A stretch of 64,000 bases of DNA from Planctomycetaceae bacterium (GCA_011525785.1 WYBT01000062.1:124001-188000); one strand, 5' to 3'; shown: positions 33,920 to 43,436, counted from the first letter of the stretch. Notes: generated by a model not told the origin, from the letters alone. Numbers and translations: made by a program.

Positions 33920-36403
33920 TCAGGGCCGCTCGACGCGCCGCGCAGCCCGCACGCCCCACACCGGCGCGACGTACTCGGGCATGGCGCCGTTGCGCGCCGC
34001 GCTGCGGCACTTCTCGGGGTTGTGCGAGAACGAGCCGCCGCGCTGAACCCGCGTGGGCTCGGCGCCTTCGAACAGGCCGTCGCCGGCGCGCGGTTCGACG
34101 TCGGCCAGGTCCTCCCACGTGTCGCGGCACCACTCCATCACGTTGCCGTGCACGTCGTGGAGGCCGAAGCCGTTGGGCGCGAAGCTCCCGACCGGCGCGA
34201 GCATGATGAAGCCGTCGTCGAGCGCTCGCTCGCAGGGCCAGTCGGCGCCGCTCTGCGCCGCGCTCGAGTCGGCGACGTTGGCGAAACCCTGCAGCGACTC
34301 GAAGGTGTCGCCGCTCGAGAACACGCTCGTCGTGCCGGCGCGCGCGGCGAATTCCCACTGCGCTTCGGTCGGCAGCTCGAGGTCGAGCTCGCCCAGCACG
34401 CGCGTCGCGAGCTCCCACGAGATCGTTTCTACGGGCAAGCGATCTTGGGCGGCGCGCGAGGCCGCGTCTTCAGGTGCCAGCGAGGACGGATCGAGCCCGG
34501 CGTGGCCGCGGAACTGCGCGCGTGTGAGTTCGTGCTTGGCGATGAAGTAGGGGACCAGCGCCACGCGTTTCGGGGGCCCATCCCACTTGCCGCACCAGGG
34601 ATCGACGTTGGGCGCGCCGACGGGCTGCGCGTCGCTGGGCGGCACGGCGCCGAGCACGAACTCGCGCCCCGGCACGAGCACCAGCACGATCGCGGACGCG
34701 CTCTCGAGCGCGAGTTCGCCGCGTTCGTCGCGCACGGGCACCGCGCCGCTGGCGAAGTGCGCGAACTCCTCGAGCCGCGAGCGCGGGTCGGGGCCCAGAG
34801 GCACGAGTCCGACCTGCGGAGCGAGTTGGAAGCCGTTGAAGCGCGCGTCGGCCGCCACGCGCTCGCTCGCGGCCCGCCAGGCGTCGGCGTGCTCATCGAC
34901 GGTGCGTGCGCGGAGCTCGCGCGCGAGTTCGAGCCGCCGCGCCACGCCGGGGCGCGCTTGCCCGAGCTGCTCGAGCGAAGCCAGCAGACGATCGAGCTGC
35001 TCGACCAGCCAAGCGCGCGCCGCCTGGTTCTTGCGCGGGTCGGGATCGAGGTCAGTGCGTGTCGCCAGCGCCGAGCGCGCGGCCGAGTGCTGCTCCTTGC
35101 GCGCGAGCAACTCGTCGGCGTGCGCGAGCCAGCTCGCCAGCGCCTCGGCGCGCTGCGGCGTCGCGGGCCACAGCGTCTGCGCCTGCGCGAGCAGATCGCT
35201 CGCGAGAGTCTGGTCCGAGAGCTGGCCGACGTCGCGCACCAGCGCATCGCGGCGCGAGAGGGCTTCGCGCGTGCGCGAGAGCAGCCACGAAGTCGTCGCG
35301 AGCGCCGCGACGAGCACGACGGCGAGCGTCGCGAGGCTCGCGGCGAGCCTGCGGTTGCGCTGCGCCCAGCGTTTGAGCTTGTGCGCGGCGCTCGCGGGCC
35401 GTGCGCGGATAGGCTCGCGCCGCCGCACGCGCGCAAACTCGTCCGCCAGCTCGCGCGCGCTCTGGTAGCGGCGCTGCGGGTCCTTTTCGAGCGCGGTGGC
35501 GAGCACGATGGCGAGATCGCGCGGCAGCGTCGGCGCGAGCGAGCGTGCGTCGGGCGCGGGCTCGTCGAGGATCGCGCGCACGAGCAGCTCGCGCGTCGGC
35601 GCATCGAACGGCCGCGCTCCGCTCAGGAGTTCGAACGCGCTCACTCCCAGCGCCCACACGTCCGCGCGCCGATCGCTGCGCTCGCCGCGCAGCACCTCGG
35701 GCGCCATGTAGGCCGGCGTTCCGAGCGCGTCGCCGGTCAGCGTGAGCTGCACGAGCTCGTCGCCGCGCGCGATGCCGAAGTCGAGCAGCACGGGCTGGCC
35801 GGTGGGCTCGAGCATGATGTTGCCGGGCTTGACGTCGCGGTGGACGATGCCGGCTTCGTGCGCTTCGTGCAGCGCGCGCGCGATCGACTCGAGCCACTCG
35901 AGGCGTTGCGCGAGCGAGTCCTGCGCGCCGCGCGCGATGCGCCGCTCGAGCGTCTCGCCCGGCACGTAGCGCATCGCGATCCAGGCCTGGCGCTCGTCGG
36001 CGCCGACGTCGTAGATCGGGCACAGCCCGGGGTGGCTCACGCGCGAGGCGGCTTGCGCTTCGCGGCGCAGTCGCGGGGCGAGGTCCTCGGCGCCGGGCGG
36101 CCGCGGCGCGACCTTGAGCGCGACCTCGCGGCCGAAGCGCGTGTCCTCCGCGAGCCAGACCAGCGCCTGTCCGCCGCGCCCCAGTTCGCGCAGCAGGCGG
36201 TACGGGCCGAGCAGCTCCGGCGCATCGCGCTCGCGCGGCGCTTCGACCCCGAGCGCCTCTGCGTAGGCCGCCGCGATCTCCGCGTCCGAGCCTGGAAAAC
36301 GCGCCAAGTACTCGGCGAGCGGCCGCTCGCGCCCCGCGGCGCGGTCGCAGGCGAACTCGACCAGGAACTCGAGCACTGTGTCGTTCGGCTCGCGGTGGTC
36401 CAC
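33920..36403 (-). CDS. Ser/Thr protein kinase fused to FGE-sulfatase-like domain (second copy)
   Basis: The 827-residue protein carries a kinase at about 66-320: GRGGQALV, Lys97, HRDVKPGN with Asp190, DFG Asp208 and GTPAYMAPE. A membrane segment near 340-360 (LAASLATLAVVLVAALATTSWLL), a helical region and a C-terminal FGE-like domain follow (VPYFIAKHELTRAQF, LELPTEAQWEFAARAGT, APNGFGLHDVHGNVMEWC, VQRGGSFSHN). The N-terminal ~60 residues (VLEFLVEFACDRAAGRERPLAEYLARFPG) are the short leader common in planctomycete kinases. Unlike the first fusion, its DFG is intact. It starts at GTG 36403, a few bases from the palindromic repeat. A role in envelope signalling is inferred. Confidence 0.9.
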   Translation of the reverse strand: MDHREPNDTVLEFLVEFACDRAAGRERPLAEYLARFPGSDAEIAAAYAEALGVEAPRERDAPELLGPYRLLRELGRGGQALVWLAEDTRFGREVALKVAPRPPGAEDLAPRLRREAQAASRVSHPGLCPIYDVGADERQAWIAMRYVPGETLERRIARGAQDSLAQRLEWLESIARALHEAHEAGIVHRDVKPGNIMLEPTGQPVLLDFGIARGDELVQLTLTGDALGTPAYMAPEVLRGERSDRRADVWALGVSAFELLSGARPFDAPTRELLVRAILDEPAPDARSLAPTLPRDLAIVLATALEKDPQRRYQSARELADEFARVRRREPIRARPASAAHKLKRWAQRNRRLAASLATLAVVLVAALATTSWLLSRTREALSRRDALVRDVGQLSDQTLASDLLAQAQTLWPATPQRAEALASWLAHADELLARKEQHSAARSALATRTDLDPDPRKNQAARAWLVEQLDRLLASLEQLGQARPGVARRLELARELRARTVDEHADAWRAASERVAADARFNGFQLAPQVGLVPLGPDPRSRLEEFAHFASGAVPVRDERGELALESASAIVLVLVPGREFVLGAVPPSDAQPVGAPNVDPWCGKWDGPPKRVALVPYFIAKHELTRAQFRGHAGLDPSSLAPEDAASRAAQDRLPVETISWELATRVLGELDLELPTEAQWEFAARAGTTSVFSSGDTFESLQGFANVADSSAAQSGADWPCERALDDGFIMLAPVGSFAPNGFGLHDVHGNVMEWCRDTWEDLADVEPRAGDGLFEGAEPTRVQRGGSFSHNPEKCRSAARNGAMPEYVAPVWGVRAARRVERP

Positions 36404-36407
36404 GCAC

Positions 36408-36631
36408 GTGGTTGTACGGCGCCGCGCGCCTTCGCACTACGCCGCGGGGTGGGCGTGGTTGTACGGTGCCAGAGCAATCTGTCCCACGCCGCCGTCGCGT
36501 CCGGCTTGCCCGCTGCGTTGCGCGGCGTGGGACAGATTGCTCTGGCACCGTACAACCACACCGCCGTCGCGTTCGGCTCGCCCGCTGCGTTGCGGGGCGT
36601 GGGACAGATTGCTCTGGCGCCGTACAACCAT
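36408..36631. mobile_element. MITE-like palindromic repeat, locus 2
   Basis: A 38-bp core (36455-36492, starting GTGGTTGTACGGTGCC) and its inverted copy (36522-36559) form a ~105-bp element with near-perfect inverted ends around a 29-bp centre. A further inverted copy (36594-36631) follows after a 72-bp period, and a truncated copy (GTGGTTGTACGGCGCC) lies at 36408-36423. The core and the GCTGCGTTGCG centre motif match locus 1. The element again spans the whole gap, from the kinase start (36403) to the stop codon of the next gene (36631-36633). Confidence 0.8.
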
Positions 36632-38256
36632 CACGGGCAGAACGTCAGCACCAGCGAGTTCGTCAGGTGGGTCGAGCCGCTCAGCGTGCGGAACCAGTAC
36701 TGGAAGTGCGCCGGCGTCCCGGCCGGGATCGCGAGCGGCCCGGTGCTGATGGGGAACGACTGCAGGTCGAGCGAGAAGGGGATCGAGGTCGCGCCGCCCA
36801 TCGCCGGGCCGGCCGCGACGCGCGCCACGGGGCCACCGACGCAGCGCAGTCCGGTCCCGAGCGGAATGCTCGCGGGCGCGAAGCCGTAGAAGAGCAGGCC
36901 GTTGCCCACCGACGATCCGCCGTACACGGCGAGCTCGAGCGTCGGCGCCGAGAGCCGCAGTTCGGAGCGCACGTCGAGGTACGTCGGCAGCGGAATCGTG
37001 CCGGGGATCGGCACGGGCGCGCAGCCGTTCTCTGCAGCGGCCGTCATCACGCGCTCGAGCACCGTCGCGCCGCGCGGATCGGACAGGCTGACGACGTCAC
37101 CGGTGACGTCCATGCGCACGGGCATGGACACGGGCCACGCGACGCCCGCTTCGGTCGTGTAGCGTTGCGTCTGAGTCCAAGCGCCGGCGACTTCGGTGAA
37201 GCGCCACGCGCACGCCAGTCCGCGCGAGGTGGTGTAGATCTCGCCCGCTCGCACGCGCACGCTCTCGCCGAAGCGTTCGTTGCCGCGAATCGGCGGGATG
37301 CTGAGCAGCGCGGTTTCGAGCCACGCGCCAGCGGGTGTGCGCTCGAACACGTGCGCTGCGCCCACTTCGTACAACGCACCGTTGGCGGTCCAGGGCGCGC
37401 CGACGATGAGGAGCTCGCCTTCGCGGGCGAGCGAATAGCCCACGCCAGCATCGGCGATCGGCTGTGCAGCGTGCAGCGTTGTGAGCGGTGCGAACGCGCC
37501 GCCGGGTGAGCGCTGGAACATGTGCACTGCGCCTTCGCGCAACAGCGGCGGCGTGGGGACGAGCGACTCGCCGGGCGCGCCGATCGCGAGCTCGTCGCCT
37601 TGGAGGGCGACCGCGAAACCGAAGCCGGCCATGAGCGTCGGCCTCGCAGCTTCGAGCGTCTGCTGGAACTGCCAGCCGGCGCTCGTGCGCTGGAACACGA
37701 AGGCCGCACCGGTCTCGAACAACGGCAACGGCGTGTTGACCGTCGCGCCGGGCGCGCCGACCACCAGCGTGTCGCCATCGAGGTCGAGCCCGATGCCGAA
37801 GCCGCCGCGGAACTGCACGCCCACGGTGGGGTGGAACAGCACCTTGCGCAGCAGCCAGCCGCTCGCCGTGCGCTCGTACAGGTGCACGGCGCCGTTCGGG
37901 CCGCCGCCGGGCTCGATTCCGATCGGATCGCCGACCGCGAGCCAGTCGCCATCCAGATCGAGCGCGTGGCCGAACGAGGCGTTGGACTGAATCGGCAAGC
38001 TCGACTCGAGCGTCGCGACCTCGACCAGCGTCCCGGGTGCACCCTCGAAGATGCGCACGCGGTCGCGCACCGTGGCAGAGCCCGTCGGATTGCGCCGCGG
38101 CTGACCCAGCACGAGCCGCCCCGGGGCCGTCGCAACGGCGTTGGGGACCGTCCAGTCGACCGGACCGGCGATGACGTGCTGCAGCCAGCACTGCGCGTGC
38201 GCGGGAGCTGTCGAGGCGATCAGAACGAAGGTGAGAGCCAGGCTGCGACGGATCAT
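36631..38256 (-). CDS. Secreted FG-GAP-like repeat protein with shared C-terminal domain
   Basis: The 541-residue protein starts with a signal peptide (MIRRSLALTFVLIASTAPAHAQ). Repeats of the form FG.ALDLDGDWLAVGDP....GAVHLYER...GW follow (seven or so), as in planctomycete hemagglutinin/FG-GAP-like propellers. The last ~110 residues are the shared domain (LLFYGFAPASIPLGTGLRCVGG, FQYWFRTLSGSTHLTNSLVLTFCP). There is no catalytic motif. It is probably a surface-exposed binding or adhesion protein. Its stop codon abuts the palindromic element. Confidence 0.85.
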   Translation of the reverse strand: MIRRSLALTFVLIASTAPAHAQCWLQHVIAGPVDWTVPNAVATAPGRLVLGQPRRNPTGSATVRDRVRIFEGAPGTLVEVATLESSLPIQSNASFGHALDLDGDWLAVGDPIGIEPGGGPNGAVHLYERTASGWLLRKVLFHPTVGVQFRGGFGIGLDLDGDTLVVGAPGATVNTPLPLFETGAAFVFQRTSAGWQFQQTLEAARPTLMAGFGFAVALQGDELAIGAPGESLVPTPPLLREGAVHMFQRSPGGAFAPLTTLHAAQPIADAGVGYSLAREGELLIVGAPWTANGALYEVGAAHVFERTPAGAWLETALLSIPPIRGNERFGESVRVRAGEIYTTSRGLACAWRFTEVAGAWTQTQRYTTEAGVAWPVSMPVRMDVTGDVVSLSDPRGATVLERVMTAAAENGCAPVPIPGTIPLPTYLDVRSELRLSAPTLELAVYGGSSVGNGLLFYGFAPASIPLGTGLRCVGGPVARVAAGPAMGGATSIPFSLDLQSFPISTGPLAIPAGTPAHFQYWFRTLSGSTHLTNSLVLTFCP

Positions 38257-38696
38257 GGTGTGCTCGAGTTCGTGGCGGTGCGGAGCGTTCGACCGCTAGT
38301 GGTCACGGGGCCTGGCGCGGGTTGCGGGTTTCTCGCGGAAGCTGCTGGACCAAGCGTATGCGCTCTCGCCTGAGTTGGGGGCGAGGCTTGATGGCGCGGG
38401 CGGATCAGTGCGGCGAGAGCGAGGTCTGTCCGCGTCCGTGCCCAGGACTGGCGCACCGTCCGGGCGAGTCGCGCTCTTCGCGCAGACCCACGATGCGACG
38501 CTCGGCTGAGTCCAGGGTGCTCGAGTCACCTTGCGCTGCGGCGCAAGTCCTCTCGCTCGTCGGTCGCGAACAACGCCTCCGCAGCAAGCGGGCGGTCAAC
38601 GTCGAGCAGGGAGGCGGGGACGTTGAGTACCTCGAACGCGCCGAGCCTGCATGGCCACGCGGATCTTGGTCCTGCAGCCCGCGCGTGGATCGGGAC
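38257..38696. other. Intergenic region
   Basis: About 440 bp between two minus-strand genes. It contains short open frames on both strands with no signal peptide, motif or consistent codon bias. I see nothing functional apart from the expected promoter of the FG-GAP-like gene. Confidence 0.35.
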
Positions 38697-41600
38697 TCAT
38701 GACTCCGCGAGTTGCTCGCGGAACCACGCGAGGTCTCTACGCCAAGTCGCGTTGGTCGGATCTAGTGCGACCAGCCGCTCGACGATCGCGAGTCCAGCCT
38801 TGAATGCGGCTTGCGCCGACGATGAGTCACCTTGGCGCCGCGCGACGTCGCCGAGCTTCATGTGCGAGACGGCGAGATCGTGCTGCCACTCCGCGTTCGT
38901 CGGATCCGAAGCGGCGAGCTTTTGCGCAATGGACTTGGCCGCGTCGTAGGACCCGCGCGCGTTCGCAAGGTCCCCCTGCGCCAACTGCACGTTGCCTAGT
39001 TTCTCCATGCTCACGCCCAGATCCCGCTGCCACTCCGTGTTCGTCGGATCCGAAGTGGTGAGCTTCTGCGCGATCGACTTGGCCGCCTCGTAGGACCCGC
39101 GCGCGTTGGCAAGATCCACCTGCGCCAACTGCACGTTGCCTAGCTTGTCCAGGCCCACGCCCAGGTCCCGCAGCCACTCCGTGTTCGTTGGATCCGAAGC
39201 GCCGAGCCTCTGCGCGATCGACTTGGCCGCCTCGTAGGACCCGCGCGCGTTCGCAAGATCCCCCTGCGCCAACTGTACGTCACCCAACTTGCTCAGGCTC
39301 ACGCCAAGGTCCCGCTGCCACGGCGCGTTCGTCGGATCCGAAGCGGCCAGCTTCTGGCGGATCGTCTCACTGGCCTCGTAGGACCCGCGCGCGTTCGCAA
39401 GATCCCCCTGCGCCAACTGCACGTCACCCAACTGGTTCAAGCTCACGCTCAGGTCCCGCTGCCACTGGGCGTTCGTCGGATCCGAAACGGCGAGTTTCTG
39501 GCGGATCGTCTCACTGGCCTCGTAGGACCCGCGCGCGTTCGCGAGATCCCCCTGCGCCAACTGCACGTCACCCAACTTGTTCAGGCTCACGCTCAGGTCC
39601 CGCTGCCACTGCGCGTTCGTCGGATCCGAAGCGGCGAGCTTCTGCGCGATGGACTTGGCCGCCTCGTAGGATCCGCGCGCGTTCGCGAGATCTCCCTGCG
39701 CTATCCGCACGTCGCCGAGCAGAAGCCAAGCCATCGACCGCTCGCGCGACCATGACGCCGAGCGAGCCGACTCGGGGAAGGAGTCGAGAGTGGCCGCGGC
39801 GCACTCCACGCAACGCCGCGTCAGACTGAGCAGCCCCAAGACTTTGAAGCGGTTCGGGGCGGCGTATAGGAGCAGATTGAGCAGAGGATCCCTGGCATTC
39901 GAGGTGGCCCGACGCGCCAACAGCGCCAGCGCGTGCTCGGCCGCGGCGCGCAGCGCGGCGAGCCCAGCTGGGTCGCGTGCCTCGAGCTGTCGCTCGAGCG
40001 CGAGCCGCGCCCACTCGGCGAGGCGATCTTGGGTCGGTCCGCTCGAGCGGCCTCGCAGCGCGCCGTCGAGCTGACCGGCGAACTGGTACGCGAGCACGTG
40101 CCCGAACTGCCAAGCCTCCGGAGCGTTCGCACGCAGGCGCAGCCAGGAGCGCCTGACGAGTTCCTTCATCGCCGCGCGTGCGCGAGCGCCCTGCGTGTCG
40201 TCGAGCGCGGCTTGCGCGAAGTCGATCGACAGCGGCGCGAGCGCAGCCGAGCCGCAGGCGGCCAGCAGCTCCCGCGCATCGCTCGAGAGGTGCTCGAGGC
40301 TGCGGCGGAACAGCCAGTCGAGCCCGCGACGAGGATCGGCGGACTCGCGCAGCGACGGGAAGTCGGCCGCGACCAGTTCGCGCACGAACTCGGCCGGCGC
40401 CTCCTCGCGCGCTCCGAGCAGATGCCCGGCCAGCGTCAGCGCGTAGGGGTGGCCGCCCAGTCGATCCTGCGTCGCCGCGAGCAAGTTCTCAGAGACGTCG
40501 GGAGCGAAGCGGCGCAGCAGTCGCAGCCCGTCTTCGCGCGAGAGCGGCTGGTCGAGGTCCACCGTTCGACCGGGAACTGCCTGACTGGGACTGCGCGTGA
40601 GGACGAGCACCTTCGCGCCGGCGCCGAACACCTCGAGCACTCGCGCGAGGCTGTCCGCCAGCTCCTCCGCGCCCTCGAGCACCACGAGCAAGCGCTTGGA
40701 GTGGCAGGCGCGCCTCGCGGCTGCGCTTGGGTTGGCGCCGCTCGTGAGCAGCGCGGGCTCGAGCGTCTCGACCAGCACCGAGCACACCGCGTCGGCGTCG
40801 CCGTGCAGCTTGTAGCCGTCGAGGAACAGCACGCCGTCGGGAAAGTCGCTCGCGGCGAGGCGCTCGCCCTTGGGGCCGACGAGTTCGGCGACGACTTCCG
40901 CCGCGAGCGCCGTCTTGCCCATGCCGGCGATGCCCACGACGAAGCAAGTCACGTGGGCGTCGCGCAGCAGCTCGAGCAGCTTCGCGCGCTCCGGCTTGCG
41001 GCCGAAGAACTCCTGCGCGGGCGGCGGGAGCTGGATCGGCGTGCGCACCTGCGGCATGAGCCGGTCCAGCACGAGTTCCTTGGTCTGTCGCGCGTCTTGC
41101 GCAGCTTGCAGCGCCGCCTGCTTCGCGTCGCGCACCTCTTCCGTGAGCCGTTGGAGCTCCTTGGGGAGCTGCTCGAGCAGGTCGAGCGCCTTGGCCGCCG
41201 CGACGAGCTTGTCGGCGGCTTCGCGAAGGCCCGCATTGGCCTCGTTTTGTTGCCGCAGCTCGACCAGCGTCTGCGCGAGGAAGCGCATCACGATCGACGC
41301 GAACGCGCGCGGATCGGACTTGATCGCGTTGAAGGAGTCGTTGACGAAGTGGGTCGACAGCTCGTCGGCAAGTGCTTCGAGCGACGCGTCGTCGAGCGAG
41401 ACACCGGAGTGCGCCTGCGCCTTGGCCAGCACCAGCCGCCACGCGACCGGACCGGGCGGCGTTCGACGTTCCGCCGCCAAGTGGTCGGTGAGCGTGTCGA
41501 CGAACTCGCGTTCGCTCACAACGTCCAACCAGCGCCGCGCCTCGTCGCGCACGACCGCGAGCCACCACTCCCCGGAGGTCTCAGCGAGCTTCTCGAGCCG

Positions 41601-41942
41601 GCTGCGCTCGACGATGCGCCACGCCGGCATGTCCCGGCGCACGCCCCTGATCCTCTCGCGCACGGCCGCAGCTTGCGCACGCGCGATGTCGTCGTTGATG
41701 AGCAGCTCGCGCGCCGCGCGCCGCGCTTCCTCGCGTCGGTCGAGCGCGCTGGCCAGTCGGTTGGCGCCCAGTCCCGCCACGGCGCCAGCGACGGCGCCGA
41801 GGGGCCCGAGCCACGCACCGCCGGCGACGCCCAGGAACGCGGCGCCGTTCTTGTCCTTGGCGCACTCCACGAACATGTCCACCGCCGTCCCGCCGATCGC
41901 GAGGACGGCGGAGAGCAGAGTGCTGGAGTTCGGCGAGCCCAT
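38697..41942 (-). CDS. STAND-type NTPase with C-terminal TPR array
   Basis: The protein is 1081 residues from ATG 41942; an in-frame TTG at 41984 is possible. A hydrophobic N-terminal region (GGAWLGPLGAVAGAVAGLG) and a helical effector-like region (to ~300) precede the NTPase core: Walker A GIAGMGKT (337-344), Walker B LLVVLEGAEEL, VLVLTRSPS, GGHPYALTLAG, i.e. NB-ARC/STAND type. Winged-helix and helical parts follow. The C terminus is seven near-identical 48-residue TPR units (GDVQLAQGDLANARGSYEAAKSIAQKLA....). STAND proteins with repeat sensors act as oligomerising switches in phage defence or signalling. The membrane-like N terminus could be the effector. It is adjacent to an AAA/DUF4143 ATPase. 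The target is unknown. Confidence 0.85.
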   Translation of the reverse strand: MGSPNSSTLLSAVLAIGGTAVDMFVECAKDKNGAAFLGVAGGAWLGPLGAVAGAVAGLGANRLASALDRREEARRAARELLINDDIARAQAAAVRERIRGVRRDMPAWRIVERSRLEKLAETSGEWWLAVVRDEARRWLDVVSEREFVDTLTDHLAAERRTPPGPVAWRLVLAKAQAHSGVSLDDASLEALADELSTHFVNDSFNAIKSDPRAFASIVMRFLAQTLVELRQQNEANAGLREAADKLVAAAKALDLLEQLPKELQRLTEEVRDAKQAALQAAQDARQTKELVLDRLMPQVRTPIQLPPPAQEFFGRKPERAKLLELLRDAHVTCFVVGIAGMGKTALAAEVVAELVGPKGERLAASDFPDGVLFLDGYKLHGDADAVCSVLVETLEPALLTSGANPSAAARRACHSKRLLVVLEGAEELADSLARVLEVFGAGAKVLVLTRSPSQAVPGRTVDLDQPLSREDGLRLLRRFAPDVSENLLAATQDRLGGHPYALTLAGHLLGAREEAPAEFVRELVAADFPSLRESADPRRGLDWLFRRSLEHLSSDARELLAACGSAALAPLSIDFAQAALDDTQGARARAAMKELVRRSWLRLRANAPEAWQFGHVLAYQFAGQLDGALRGRSSGPTQDRLAEWARLALERQLEARDPAGLAALRAAAEHALALLARRATSNARDPLLNLLLYAAPNRFKVLGLLSLTRRCVECAAATLDSFPESARSASWSRERSMAWLLLGDVRIAQGDLANARGSYEAAKSIAQKLAASDPTNAQWQRDLSVSLNKLGDVQLAQGDLANARGSYEASETIRQKLAVSDPTNAQWQRDLSVSLNQLGDVQLAQGDLANARGSYEASETIRQKLAASDPTNAPWQRDLGVSLSKLGDVQLAQGDLANARGSYEAAKSIAQRLGASDPTNTEWLRDLGVGLDKLGNVQLAQVDLANARGSYEAAKSIAQKLTTSDPTNTEWQRDLGVSMEKLGNVQLAQGDLANARGSYDAAKSIAQKLAASDPTNAEWQHDLAVSHMKLGDVARRQGDSSSAQAAFKAGLAIVERLVALDPTNATWRRDLAWFREQLAES
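38712..39720 (-). repeat. Seven tandem 144-bp units encoding TPRs
   Basis: The 3' end of the STAND gene consists of seven 144-bp units, each coding for a 48-residue TPR pair. Units 1-6 are almost identical at DNA level (for example CAAGGTCCCCCTGCGCCAACTG-like blocks), while the last is diverged. This indicates recent expansion by unequal exchange, and repeat number may vary between strains or be collapsed in assemblies. Confidence 0.85.
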
Positions 41943-42040
41943 GGGAAGGTCGCGAATCGTCGGAGGCGGCGCTGTGAGCGTCAAGCGGGGCCGGCGCGCG
42001 CTCTCTCGCTACTCGAAGTCCGCGGCCGCGACGCCGCCAA

Positions 42041-43186
42041 CTACAACTTGCCGTGCCGCAACAGCCCGTCGAGACCGCGCAGCGCGTCGCCCAACGGCAC
42101 GATCTCGACACCGGCTTGATGGCGCCGCTCGCGGCCGGCGTGCAGCAGGAAGCGTTTGGCCACGGGGTACTGCTCGCCGAACAGCTGCAGCGGCGCGAGG
42201 TCGTCGTCGCGCACCCGCCCGTGGCGCTTCAACTCGAACGCGAGCAGGCCGCGTTCGCCGTACAGGACGAAGTCGACCTCGGCGCCGGTGGCGGTGCGCC
42301 AGTAGTGAATGTCGTAGCCGAGTTCGTGCGCGTCGTTGACCGCCCGCACGTTGGCGAGGAAGAGCGTCTCGAGCGCCGGTCCGTCGATCTCCTGCTCACT
42401 GTCGAGCGGACCGCGCGGGCGCAGCGTCCGATACACCCCGCAGTCGAAGTAGTAGAACTTGGGATGGCTCGCCATGCGCCGCTTGGCGCGTCGCGTGAAC
42501 ACCGGCACGCGCGTAGCGAGCAAGAGGTCCTCGAGCAGCTCGAAGTGACTCTCCGCGAGCTTGGCCGAGACGCCGCACTCGCGGGCCACAGCGGCCATGT
42601 TCAGCACCGAGCCCTGCGAAAAGCTCGCCGCTTCGAGGAAGCGCGAAAAGGTCGAGAGGTTGCGCACCAGCCCCTCCTGCATCACCTCCTCGCGCAGATA
42701 GGTCGCCACGTAGTCGCGCAGGTACGCCGCCGGGTCGTCGGTCGTGCACGCAAAGGGCAAGCTGCCGAAGCGCAGGCTCCGCGCCAGGTCGAAGTCCGCG
42801 CCGAGCTCGAGCGCGGTCAACGGATGCATGTGCAGCGTGCGCGCGCGCCCGGCCAGCAGATTGGCGCCTCCGCGGCGCAGCTTGCGCGCGCTCGAGCCCG
42901 TCAGAGCGAAGCGCAGCCCGCGCGCCTCGATCAGGGCGTGCACTTCGTCGAGCAGTTGCGGGATCCGCTGCACTTCGTCGATCACGATCCAGTCGTCGTG
43001 GTCGGCCGGGATCGCCTCGCGCAAGCGTTCAGGCGCCGCCGCGAGCCGCTGGAAGACGTCGGCCATCAGCAAGTCGAACACCAGCGGCGTGGGCAACCGC
43101 TGGCGCAGCCACGCTGTCTTGCCGGTTCCCCGCGGCCCGAACAGGAAGAACGAGCGCTTGGGAGGGGCTTGCAATCGCGAGTACAT
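42041..43186 (-). CDS. AAA ATPase with C-terminal DUF4143 domain
   Basis: The 381-residue protein has Walker A GPRGTGKT (17-24), Walker B WIVIDEVQRIP and sensor FALTGSSARKLRRGGANLLAGRA. The DUF4143 region follows (FLEAASFSQGSVLNMAAVARECGVSAKLAESHFELLEDLLL) and ends with the PD-(D/E)xK-like motif GAEVDFVLYGERGLLAFELKRHG. This family is widespread, often mobile or present in many copies, and of unknown function; a role in defence or DNA transactions has been suggested. A long palindrome lies just before its start. Fragments of two more copies lie at 43270-43334 and 44895-45066. Confidence 0.88.
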   Translation of the reverse strand: MYSRLQAPPKRSFFLFGPRGTGKTAWLRQRLPTPLVFDLLMADVFQRLAAAPERLREAIPADHDDWIVIDEVQRIPQLLDEVHALIEARGLRFALTGSSARKLRRGGANLLAGRARTLHMHPLTALELGADFDLARSLRFGSLPFACTTDDPAAYLRDYVATYLREEVMQEGLVRNLSTFSRFLEAASFSQGSVLNMAAVARECGVSAKLAESHFELLEDLLLATRVPVFTRRAKRRMASHPKFYYFDCGVYRTLRPRGPLDSEQEIDGPALETLFLANVRAVNDAHELGYDIHYWRTATGAEVDFVLYGERGLLAFELKRHGRVRDDDLAPLQLFGEQYPVAKRFLLHAGRERRHQAGVEIVPLGDALRGLDGLLRHGKL

Positions 43187-43188
43187 AT

Positions 43189-43213
43189 CTCGTTTTTAGC
43201 ATGCAAAAACGAG
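43189..43213. promoter_or_regulatory. Palindrome at the start of the DUF4143 ATPase gene
   Basis: Perfect 9-bp arms CTCGTTTTT and AAAAACGAG flank AGCATGC, itself containing the palindrome GCATGC. It lies 3-27 bp before the start codon and is strikingly AT-rich in this DNA. It could be an autoregulatory operator that covers the ribosome-binding site, or the recombination or insertion site of a mobile gene. Confidence 0.6.
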
Positions 43214-43269
43214 TTGGCAACTCGGAACTGCCGAGCGCGCCCGCGCCGCACTCCAGCAGCGCAGCGCCC

Positions 43270-43334
43270 GCTCCCATGCGAGGCCGGGCATACACGTCGA
43301 GCACGGCATCCATGCGGAGCTGCGGGATGCGCTG
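43270..43334 (-). pseudogene. Possible relic of a DUF4143 ATPase (Walker B region)
   Basis: On the minus strand this stretch reads AQRIPQLRMDAVLDVYAR, resembling VQRIPQLLDEVHALIEAR of the neighbouring ATPase. It lies directly upstream of the intact gene. The match is short and the assignment weak, but it fits the second relic at 44895-45066. Confidence 0.3.
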
Positions 43335-43436
43335 GGCGCGCAGCGTTCGCGGTGCGCGGCGAGTCGGCGCTGCGAGCGGTGAAGCGCCTGGCGCCAAAAG
43401 GCGCCGGACTGTGCTGCGTACAGCAGCGCGCCAGCC

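Noticed and set aside
33635..36889. 1084-codon plus-strand frame opposite the second kinase
   Set aside because: It has low-complexity Arg/Ala/His composition and crosses two real genes and the palindromic element.
38697..41984. TTG 41984 as start of the STAND gene
   Set aside because: It is possible, but ATG 41942 is nearby and the extra 14 residues show no motif; left as an alternative.
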